Of a stretch of DNA of 64,000 bases, positions 55,617 through 64,000 are shown one piece after another. Origin of the DNA: Marvania coccoides (lineage: Eukaryota > Chlorophyta > Trebouxiophyceae > Chlorellales > Chlorellaceae); assembly GCA_963854735.1 (NCBI GenBank), contig OY978100.1, positions 434,001-498,000 of the forward strand, read 5' to 3'. The notes beneath the pieces are model-generated. The model did not search any database, had not been told where the DNA came from, and saw only the letters and a list, made by a program, of their open reading frames with translations. The position numbers were made by a program, and so were the translations under genes. Numbering within the stretch: the first letter of the stretch is position 1; the number at the start of each line of letters is the position of its first letter.

Positions 55617-56077
55617 GGCGCGAAAAATCGAATATATGCTGCTAACGATGTCTTATTACTTTTTCCCCCTTCATCTCTGGGACTGAAGTCCTTGAAAGAT
55701 CCTCAGCTATACCTTTTGAACAAAACTATATGGCACGCGTGTGCCTGTTTTTTTAATCACCAATCATTCTTCGAACTGCGATATGAATTATTTTTACTTC
55801 TCTCCAGCGCAGCAGCATTGGCGGAGCGGCGCTAAATAAGAATCCTGGCGAAATAGCCTCCTCTCTAATTTTATTTTAGTGTATTCTTCTGGCTGAGTTT
55901 ATTGCAGTACTGATTATTATTTTGAAGACGGAGCCAGAGAGAAACTCGAGCTCGAGATAAGAGCAGCGGAGGCCCCAACGGCTGGGCAGTGCCCAGCGTG
56001 GAAGTGGCAGGGCGATTTCAAAGCGCTTTTTCAACGCAACGGCATTTTAAAAATATCATTAAAATAATCTAAAGACG
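55617..56077. other. Spacer, no gene seen
   Basis: 3' UTR of the Sec14 gene and promoter of LAS1. AT-rich with no other feature. Confidence 0.5.
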
Positions 56078-57908
56078 ATGTCTGTGGGCCGCATGGTGCC
56101 TTGGGCGAGCTGGGAGGAGTGGCTCCAGGTTGGGACATGGCTGCAGGCTTCAGACGCTGGCAGCGTGCAGCAAGGGCTGGAACGCGTGAGCGCATGGCGC
56201 TTGCGAGGCAGAATGTCACTGGGCGTTGAATCCACCGCTTCACTTGCCGAAACACGGCTCAGGTGCGCGCTGCATCGCATCTCATCCCCTGAAAATATTT
56301 CAAATTTTATTCATGTCGCTTGAAATGCCCACGAATTCTCTCTAACATCATCAATTTTCTTGAGCCTGCAGCGATGCGCGGGGAGAGCTGTCGGAACGCT
56401 CGCTGCGAATGCAATACTCGCTGGCGGTGGTGAGGATGGTCAACGGCATCACAGACTCCTCGCAAAAGGGGCGGGTGGCGGCGTCAGTAGCGAGTTTAGC
56501 AGGCACAGCAGGACTGCCGCGCATCTTGGTGGACCTCCGCCACGAAGCCACCCACAACGAACTGCCCACGCTGCCAGCGCTGCGCTTGGCCACCCGCCAC
56601 GCGCTCGCCTGGCTGGACACCAACTACTGGCGGCGGCAGACCGACGCACTGGAGGCAGCGCGCACTAAAATTGGCGCGCTCGTGGGAGATTATGTGGGAT
56701 GCCATGCGGCGGCGTCGGCCGCCGCTGCACCGCGAAAACAACGCAGCAGCGAATCGGAGGAGGACGAGGCGGAAGATGGAGGGTTAGAGTATGAGCCATA
56801 CAACGCGGCGGAGGGCCGGAAACGGCGAGCGGCGCTGCTTTCGGAGATGAAATCTGCGGTGCCGCGGCCGGCGGCAAGGCTGCTGGTTTCTGGCATTTTG
56901 CAGGCGCAGCAGGCGGCTTCCGCCAGCGCGGCGCCCGAGGTGGCCACCCGCGCGGTTTTTCACGCGATGCGCCACCTTGCGGAAGCCTGGCCGCAGCTGG
57001 GGCCCCTAATTTTGCAAGGTTTAATAGAGCGACTCACTCCACCGCCGACACCAGCAGCAGCAGCGCCCCAAGTTTCGCTCTTCAACGCAGCTTTAAGCGA
57101 AGCTCCAGACCAAGCGTCGGTGAGCCTCTGGCTGGGTGTGCTGTTTCCTGAGCGAATAAGTGAGCTATCAGCGCAAGGGCTGCTAGCAGCGGCAGCGGCA
57201 GCGTACGCTGCGCACACTCAACAGCAGCTGGTGCGGTGGGCGGCAGGCGGCGAGAAAGAGGATCCTCCTGCGCCGCTTTTAGATCTCATTGAGGGTCTCA
57301 TGGCACAGGTGAACAGCGAGGACGCTAAGCGACGGTGCCGTGAGACGGTGTCTGCATTTTCGCAGTCTTTGGAACCGGCCAAAAATAACGGCGCACAGCC
57401 AGGCAGCAGCGGGGTGCAGCCGGTTGTCATCTCTCTCCCGCCACGTGCAGCAGAGACGGCGGATGAGCCTGCCGAGCCTGCTGTGGCCTCAACTTCAGCA
57501 AAGCGGCGAAGAGCGGAGAAGGGGGCTGCCGCCTGGCGGCTGAGGAGGGACTGGCAGGCTTGTGCCGTTGGGATGACGCCTTCTGCCGTGGATTTCAACG
57601 GCAAACTGCCGAAGCTAGACCTTCCAGCGGCGTTTTCCTCCCATTTGTCAGCGGAGAAGAGCAAGGAGGGAAGACAGCAACGTTCTGCGTCGTTAGCTCT
57701 TGACGAGGTCGCAGCAGGAGGAGAAAATATGCTGGTGGATGATGTAACAGCCGCATTTGAGGAGCGGAGCGGGGTTCGAGAAGAAAACGAGGCTGGCAAA
57801 GCGGCGGTAGAACTTGAGAGCAATGGCGATATTGGCGCTGCTGCAGCGCCCTCCCAGCAGCAGCCGCGGTGTTTGCCACCTCCCGCTGCAATGATTGGGC
57901 TCATATGA
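56078..57908 (+). CDS. LAS1: LAS1, HEPN endoribonuclease of pre-rRNA processing
   Basis: Exons 56078-56262 and 56372-57908 give 573 aa. LAS1 cuts ITS2 of pre-rRNA, working with the GRC3 kinase. The N-terminal LAS1 domain shows WASWEEWLQVGTWL, GLERVSAWRLRG, SLGVESTASLAETRL, MQYSLAVVRMVNGITD and GLPRILVDLRHEATHNELP. RHEATH contains the HEPN catalytic Arg and His (RxxxxH). The remainder is weakly conserved: an acidic stretch at about 165-185 (SESEEDEAEDGG), helical segments, and a basic then acidic tail, as in other LAS1 proteins. A TGTAA motif follows at 57947-57951. CLP1 (CLP1/GRC3 kinase family) is also in this window. Confidence 0.92.
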
Positions 57909-59032
57909 CTGTGATTCTTTCTTCTTCTTCTTTCTGTGACTAGATTTGTAACATCGTCGCCATAGGATCTATGATACAAAAGAGAAAAAAAAGCATAGAG
58001 AATAATCGATATATGTGTGCAGTCAAGTCGAATAAAGCAAAAAAAAAGGCAAAGCATCATGTGGCGGGTTTTTTCTTGAGCGTATATGTGGAGCGCACGC
58101 CTCTCACAAACACATGGCGGCATGGCTCAAGGTAAAGAAGTGTAATTTTCTTCAGAAGGCAAATAAGCTTGCGGCTTCGGCTGGGAATCAAAGCGGCATC
58201 TTTTCAAAGGGGGGTTCGCTATATAGCGAAGAAGATGAAACGAGAGGAGCAGAGAAGCAGTGCAAGGAATAAACAGGTAGAAACAAGAGGGAAAACATGA
58301 CAAATCAAGTATGTCAAACGACAGGGGCTCTTTGTGGTCACAAAGGGAAAAGGAATTCGCCTTATGGCGTGGGCAACAGTTGCCTCGCCCTTATCTTTCA
58401 AAGAAAGAAAGGAGAAAAAGAGCCCCGTCCTCACAGATATCTCGATCTCGGACGCCTCGGGTAGCAAAAGCAGGAAATTATAGGGTTGGAAGCTCATATG
58501 TATCAAAGGGGACCATCATGCAAAAAAAACAGTGGAACAAGGAAAGGAAAAAAATATGGTAAAAAAAAAGATCGTCCTTTCTCCAAGCACACCATCTTGG
58601 AAAAGGGGAGGGGGTGGTGGTGGTGGGGGGGGGGAGTGGGGTGAGGTGAGGAGGATAAGAAGAAGACTACTACATCGACATTATTTTTTTCTCTTCTTGG
58701 GGGGCGGGGTGGAAGGAGACTGCCCCGCCTTGGTACTGGACATCTCAGAAAGAACAAACATGATGAAATGGGGGGAAGTTGTAGAAATTCAAGGGGTGAA
58801 AGAGAAAGAGAAAGGGGTCTAATATTTTTCGTGGGGCTTGGCATAAACAAAGAAGAAGACACATTCGTCCTCGTCACTGGAATAAGACGAAAAGGGAGCC
58901 TACACACGCTGCAAGGGCGGGGAGGCATGGTAGAGAGAGAAGAAAAAAACCAGCAGCAACATCGCACACCGAATTTTATCCTCCCACCTGCCCGTCGCTG
59001 CTCCACCCAATGTTTAACACGGCAGCGCGCGC
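57909..59032. other. Long convergent 3' region, purine/G-rich tract, no gene seen
   Basis: 1.1 kb between LAS1 and bZIP stops. Contains a G-rich stretch at about 58597-58645 (GGGG AGGGGG TGGTGG ... GGGGGGGGGG) that could form a G-quadruplex. The frames here (up to 177 codons minus) are Pro/Ser composition artefacts. Confidence 0.5.
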
Positions 59033-60044
59033 TCAAAGCACCATGCCCATCAGCTTGTGCGTCGCGGGGAGTACCATCTGCCCCTCCAGCCCGTTGGAAG
59101 ACTGCGGGGCGGTGAAGGGGCCGCCGGAAGATTCATGCATGGCTCCAGGCTCGGTTGAGGGGTGGTCTTCGTCCAGCCCAGCGGACGAGCCGGAGGTGGT
59201 CAGCGCGGAGGCGAACGCGGGGGGCATGGGGCGGCCGGTGGAGCAGGCGAGCTCACGGCGCAGGCGGTCTACCTCAACCTTCAGGGCGTGGTTTTCGCAC
59301 TCCAGGGTTTTCATGTAGGCGGACTTGCGCTGGCGGGAGCGCTGCGCGGACTCGCGGCGGCGGCGCTTGATGCGCTCCTGCTGCTCGGCGATTTCAGAGG
59401 CGGTCTTGCCGCGCTTGCTCACCGGCATGGAGGCGCAGTGCTGCTCCGCCTGCAGCTGGGCCAGCATGTGCTGCTGCAGGATGGCCTGGGTGTAGTGCTG
59501 CTGCAGGGTGGATGCGGGAGGGGGTCCGGCGACGGAAGGGGGAGCCGCGGCAAAGACGGGTTGGGACTGCGCCTGCTGCTGAGCCAGGGCCTGCATCTGC
59601 TGCTGCTGCTGGGGCTGCATGCTGGGCAGCAGGCCCAGGGCGGCGGTGGGATACATCAATGGTTTCATCTCCGCATCAATGGGCTGGCCCAGAACAGCAT
59701 TGATCGCAGGTGCAGCCTGCGCCTCCTGCGCGACCTGCGTCGCGTTGAAAATCTCCAGGAACTGGAGGTCTGCGACAAGAGAAACACATGGGGGGTGAGG
59801 GACGGGCGCTGGCATAGCCGCGTGCGGCGTTTCCTCGAAATGGGAAGGATTGAAAAGTTGACAAATTGTCCCGAGGGCGCTCGCTGGGGACAAACTCACC
59901 AGCCTCAAACTCGCCGTTGTCCAGAACCTCTCCTGAGAAGAGCTCCGCAAAGTTGAGCTCGTCGTTCCGCCCCATGAGAGCATCGGCGTTATTCACGCCC
60001 GCTTCAGCGGGCTGAGGTGCCCGCGCGATGTTGACACGACACAT
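59033..60044 (-). CDS. bZIP transcription factor with altered basic region
   Basis: Minus-strand exons 60044-59900 and 59769-59033 give 293 aa. An acidic N-terminus (MGRNDELNFAELFSGEVLDN) is followed by a Gln-rich middle (QPQQQQQMQALAQQQAQSQ), probably activating. The bZIP lies at about residues 180-225: ERIKRRRRESAQRSRQRKSA then YMKTLECENHALKVEVDRL, with a short zipper. The usual N-x7-R signature (NRESARRSR) reads RRESAQRSR. The near-invariant Asn is Arg, and a contact Arg is Gln. DNA specificity is therefore likely changed. The gene is well bounded, with an ATG in good context. Confidence 0.88.
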
Positions 60045-60752
60045 GGCGTCCGTTGAAAAATAGCGGTATTAGTGTTTTTTAATTAAGCGGTGCAAAACCC
60101 GAAGAAGCCGTAGGCGATTCTTTCTTGAAAAATGAGGCGATTGATTTACCGAATCCAATCGTGGCGATTCTCAGTTCTCCCCACCATGCAGCGGCGCCCA
60201 TGCAAATGGTTTAGAGGCGTACGCCATCTGGTGCGCTTCCTATGAGGCCCCTGATGCCGCCGCACGGTTTTTTATAAGCTTTCTAACCTTTCGCCAGGCA
60301 GCGGCGGGAAAGGGGGTTGCTTCCCAACTCACGCCAGCGCTGCTGCCAAGCCTCTGATCACCCGGGGTTGGTGCATTCAAATAATACTAACGCTAGCAAC
60401 TTCTTGTTGCATTCCTCTACAGCAAAGCAGTCGAAAGAGTGCCCTGGCGTGCGTGCGGTACCAGCGCATGGGCGGGCCCTGGCTCGCTCAGCTGCTGCGC
60501 TTAGCCAGGCCCCTGCTTGACACAGCTGAATCCCATGCCAAAATGTATGTGCTCCTCTCCGCCTTGCACTATTTTCACGACAGCCAGGCCAGGTGGAAAA
60601 CACCCTCTCTCGCGTTTGGCCAAAAGTAGGAGCCATCAACAAAAATATTCAATCAATATTTCATTTCGAAGTGGTGCTACGTATCAAAACAAAAAACACG
60701 CCGCGCGGGCTGCAGCTATTACTAAATCGATTTTTTTAGAACCGAAGTCGAA
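60045..60752. promoter_or_regulatory. Divergent region between bZIP and COX5C
   Basis: 708 bp. Upstream of the bZIP gene the heptamer GGCGATT occurs three times within about 65 bp (60110-60170), possibly a binding site cluster. No gene is seen. Confidence 0.35.
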
Positions 60753-61108
60753 ATGGCCGGCAAGGAAGTTATCCGCGCGGCCCAGATGTTCACCAAGAAT
60801 GGAATGGCGAGCCAGGTCTCCGTGACGAAGGAGATCATCATTGGCTTGACGCTGGGAACAGTTTTGGGATTGGCGTGGCAGGTGCGTGATTGATAAGGGC
60901 GTTTCGACGGTATTTAGATATAGTTTGTCGTATGCAGTGGTGGGATGGGCAGTCTGGCACCGCTGGAGAGATATTCGCGCTCCATTTTTCAAGAGAATTA
61001 CTTTTTTCTCACTGCATTTCCCCCCCTCACTTCCCGTAGAAATATCACTGGGCCGAGGACGCCAAGTGGGAGGCCTTCTACAAGGGTCTCGAGGAGAAGC
61101 AGCAGTGA
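60753..61108 (+). CDS. COX5C: Cytochrome c oxidase subunit 5C-like
   Basis: Exons 60753-60881 and 61040-61108 give 65 aa, the family's usual size. It is a single-span accessory subunit of mitochondrial complex IV. Seen: SVTKEIIIGLTLGTVLGLAWQ-like membrane span, then KYHWAEDAKWEAFYKGLEE. The plant form has VVKELIIGLALGLxAGxxWKMHHWNEQRKxxxFYDLLE. Close fit. Confidence 0.85.
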
Positions 61109-61300
61109 ATGGCTGGCTCCTCTTCAACTTTAATGAAATAGATTATCTTCCCCGCTGTGGCAACGGTGGTGGGTTTGATTAGCATTCCCCCTCCTTGCGC
61201 TTGTATATTTTCTCGTTTTGCTGTAACTGTCAACCTTCCCATACCATTACTCAGTTAGTTACAACGGATAAGCTCATTGCTTCAATTTCGAAGAAACGTT

Positions 61301-62609
61301 TCATTGGGCAAGGGGCTTGCTCTCCTCCGGCAGCGGCTCTCCCTCAGGGATGAACTTGAGCGCCGCGGCATTCATGCAGTACCGCTTTCCCGTGGGCCTG
61401 GGGCCGTCGTTAAACACTGCACAGGAGAAAAAAGCAGCAGGGGGTGGGGTGGGGTCAGCAAAGCTCAAATTACAGCCAAAATAACACGGCGGGAAAAGCA
61501 GCTCAAACGCTTACCGTGGCCCAAGTGCGCCCCGCTGCGTGCGTCAATCACCTCCACTCTGGGCATAAATGCGATGCTGGTGTCGGAAATTTCGATTACG
61601 TGTTCAGGGTCAATGGGCGCCCAAAAAGAAGGCCACCCGGTGCCCGAGTCGTATTTCTGGTCGCTGGAAAACAGCGGCAGGCCGCCCACCGCTCCAACGT
61701 AAACCCCCTACGGAGGAACGGAAACCGGGGGGAACGTAAGCAGCGAGCAGAAATTGATATTTTTACATTTTTTTTCTGGCTCAGCTTCTCATATATTTTT
61801 TCAGCCTCTCCCCTCCTCCCACATATCCCCTTGCTTACCTTGCGCTTGTTGTCGTGCGGCGAGCCGTCCACCGTCTTTCCAGTGAAGGCCCGCTCGGTGC
61901 CAGCATGGAAAGACACTTGCCTACCAATCGTAATAAAGAAGCATCAGAAGCATATATGTAAATACAAGCTGGTAGTTATGTTGATTTTTACCATGGTGAA
62001 AAGCATTGCGTGGCCTAATAAAAAGAAGAGAAAAAACATTCTCACTTTTGAAAGGCGGTCAGCCCAGCAGACCACTTCTTCTGCTCCTCAGGGGTGAGAG
62101 GCGTGATGTCGTGCCCAGACTTGCTGAGCTTCCGCTCGGCAGCGCCCGCCGGGGGCGAAGGCTGCCAACTGGGTTTGCTGCTGCCACCGCCCATTGCCTG
62201 CAGGTAAGAAATACATCGAAAAATCGGCTTTTTCTGTGGAATTAAAAACAAAAAATGCCAATGAGCGATTTTCTATTCCCTCCCCACCAGAAAGCTTAAA
62301 ATGCCGAGGATTGTGGCCCCTGCTAACAACACTGCCAGCGGACCAGTGGCCGAGGAGGGCGCCCGTCGGGGCATCAGTTGCCAGCAGGTCTCTTTAATAG
62401 TATCTGACCTTGTCTTTGTTGCCAAACAGCCCGCTAAAGAGGGCGCGAGTTACCACACGGCGCGGGAGATCAGTTCCTGAGGTTCCAACAAGTGTTCCTC
62501 GGAATGAGGGCGAGATCGCTGGCGGGCGACTCAGCAGCTGCATCCCATTATTTGATGGAGAATTAAAATACAAATTTTGGTCCGGAAGGTGAGAAAATGA
62601 GTTCAGCAT
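61301..62609 (-). CDS. MSRB: Methionine-R-sulfoxide reductase MsrB, no Zn site or resolving Cys
   Basis: Minus-strand exons 62609-62409, 62197-62046, 61920-61839, 61707-61515 and 61416-61301 give 247 aa. It reduces methionine-R-sulfoxide in proteins. The N-terminus (about 65 residues, Ser/Arg-rich) looks plastid-targeting. Core: [70 protein letters not shown] and CMNAAALKF with the catalytic Cys. The two CxxC zinc motifs read GAVGG and DARSG, and the resolving Cys position (SGCGWP) is Thr. It should therefore be a zinc-free, 1-Cys enzyme needing an external reductant. The start could also be at the later Met of MQLLSRPP. It is only 145 bp from the divergent FPPS start. Confidence 0.9.
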
Positions 62610-62754
62610 TATTGTTTTCGAAGGCGCCAAAACAATTCTTCATTTTTTGCATCGGCCGCCCATCCATTTGGGCGATCGCCCACTTGATCAGACGCAAATT
62701 ACTAGTTGTAGTGATCTGGGGCAGTGCGCTTGGCAGTTGGCCTGTCGCAGCAAA
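62610..62754. promoter_or_regulatory. Compact divergent promoter of MsrB and FPPS
   Basis: 145 bp between the two start codons. It holds GGCGCCAAAA (62623-62632), an E2F-type core in reverse, and the 14-bp palindrome TGGGCGATCGCCCA (62669-62682). The inner GGCGATCGCC also occurs in the BASS/SSII divergent promoter. Confidence 0.5.
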
Positions 62755-63854
62755 ATGGCAAGCACCAAGCAAAAACTTGATTCCGACCAGGACAAGCAGG
62801 CAAGGGAGAAAAGCCGGTCAATTTTCTGCTAAAATACGTGGTATATATATTGATGTTCGTTTGCCTTCGCGCCTGCAGGACTTCCTCAAGGTGTTTGAGC
62901 AGCTGAGGGATGAGCTGGTGGGCGATGACCTCCTGGCTGGCCAGCCTGAGCCCTCCAAGCAGTGGGTCAAGGAGGTGAGACCTTGGCTTTCATGATCTCA
63001 AGGAAGCCAACGGCAGCTCGATACTATACTCAGGATTGGCAGAGCAATAACGACACGCATGTTTAAATCATTCCTCGCCCTGTATTTATATTTATTCTTC
63101 AGATGTTGGACTACAACGTGCCCCTGGGGAAGCTGAACCGCGGCATGGCGGTGGTGGACATCGTGCGCGCCATCCACAAGAACAAAGAGCCCACCGCTGA
63201 GGAGCTGCACGAGGCAAGGGTGCTGGGCTGGTGCATCGAGTTCGTAAGTTTTTTTACGAATTTTTGTATGTATATGTATGACGCGCTAGCATTCGTTCAT
63301 AAAATGCTGCTGTTGTTTCCTCCCTCGCATTAGTATAGTGAAAGGAGAATTTGCATGCCCAATACAATTTTAGCTGACATTGAACCGGCATTTCTTCCCC
63401 ACGCTGGTCTGTGCAGCTCCAGGCCTACTTCCTGGTGGCAGACGACATCATGGACAACTCTGTCACCCGTCGGGGGCAGCCCTGCTGGTACCGCGTCCCC
63501 AAGGTAGGCCTGGTGGCCATTAACGACGGCATCATCCTCGAGTCCTGTATCTACCGCATCCTCAAGAAGAAACTAGGCACCCACCCCGCCTACGTCCACC
63601 TCCTCGACCTCTTCCACGAAGTCACCCACCAGACCGCGCATGGGCAACTCCTGGACACCACCACCGCCCCCATCGGCACGGTGGACTTGACGAGGTACAC
63701 GCTGGAGACCTACATGCGCATTGTGACCTACAAGACCGCGTTCTACACCTTCTACCTCCCGGTGGCCTGCGGACTGCGCCTTGCGGGCGTCACCGACCCC
63801 GCAGCGTACGCCCTGGCCGAGGAGATCTGCGTGACCATGGGGCAGTACTTCCAG
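62755..63854 (+). CDS. FPS: Farnesyl diphosphate synthase (3' end outside window)
   Basis: Exons 62755-62799, 62879-62974, 63103-63243 and 63417-63854 encode the first 240 aa. The fourth intron begins at 63855 (GTGCGC) and no further exon is visible to 64000. The enzyme makes farnesyl diphosphate from IPP and DMAPP for sterols and prenylation. Seen: [36 protein letters not shown] with the first Asp-rich motif DDIMD, SVTRRGQPCWYRVPKVGLVA, HEVTHQTAHGQLLD and IVTYKTAFYTFYLPVACGLR. The second DDxxD lies beyond the edge. Intron 1 needs a GC-AG donor (AAGCAG|GCAAGG), since the GT alternatives shift frame. No targeting peptide is seen, so it is probably cytosolic. Confidence 0.93.
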
Positions 63855-64000
63855 GTGCGCACTACTTTCTTTTCCTCATTTCTTTTCATTGCAAATTATG
63901 CATTTCTTCAGTATTCTTCTATTCCCTTTTCTTTAACAAGAATGCATGATTGGTGTATTATTGCGTGATTATGACGACCGAATGACGCTGTAGTTAAAAT

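Noticed and set aside
58597..58645. G-quadruplex as a regulatory element
   Set aside because: The G-rich tract is real but lies in a convergent 3' region of simple-sequence DNA, and nothing links it to a function.
57909..59032. Possible gene in the 177-codon minus frame
   Set aside because: Ser/Pro-rich reading of a purine tract between convergent genes, without start context or family.

Overview
This window is nuclear DNA of a photosynthetic eukaryote, most likely a green alga. Supporting genes are a plant-type soluble starch synthase II, the thylakoid protein HHL1, a Tat-type lumenal PsbP-domain protein, a chloroplast BASS transporter and a plant-type COX5C. Exons are GC-rich, introns are short and AT-rich, and genes are dense. 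A circularly permuted tRNA gene, a rarity reported mainly from red algae, prasinophytes and nucleomorphs, fits an early-branching or prasinophyte-like green alga. I cannot name the species.

Layout. 1-20 kb is gene-poor and repeat-rich. It holds HHL1 (2.9-3.7 kb), a permuted tRNA-Leu(AAG) (6.6 kb), methylmalonyl-CoA mutase (9.5-13.0 kb), a 315-bp tandem duplication, one conserved unknown gene (14.5 kb), several copies of a SINE-like repeat with telomere-like tails (1.9, 7.8, 16.0, 17.6 kb), the 3' end of a LINE (16.6-17.5 kb) and an unknown nuclear-looking protein (18.4-19.7 kb).

20-37 kb: TIM44 (+), DONSON (-), an unknown (+), a BASS transporter (-) sharing a divergent promoter with starch synthase II (+), Asterix/WDR83OS (-), an unknown helical protein (-), a low-complexity protein (+) and a WDR20/CreC WD40 protein (+).

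37-48.8 kb: a SAM methyltransferase (+), DDX1 (-), MMADHC/cblD (-), a Nab2/ZC3H14-type RNA-binding protein with 38 pure CAG codons (+), a small unknown (-), PRKRIP1 (+), a PsbP-domain protein (-) and a compositionally odd intronless locus.

49-64 kb: a PEP mutase/isocitrate lyase family enzyme (-), CLP1 (+), a membrane-anchored GH16 glucanase (-), a Sec14 protein (+), LAS1 (+), a bZIP factor (-), COX5C (+), MsrB (-) and farnesyl diphosphate synthase (+, cut by the window edge).

Shared themes. RNA metabolism recurs (DDX1, CLP1, LAS1, PRKRIP1, the Nab2-type protein). Two B12-dependent-pathway genes (mutase and the cobalamin chaperone MMADHC) lie 28 kb apart. Many genes form divergent pairs with 150-500 bp shared promoters. 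I reconstructed exons by matching splice signals, reading phase and remembered family sequence. About 54 introns were placed, and six of them need a GC-AG donor, which is unusually many.
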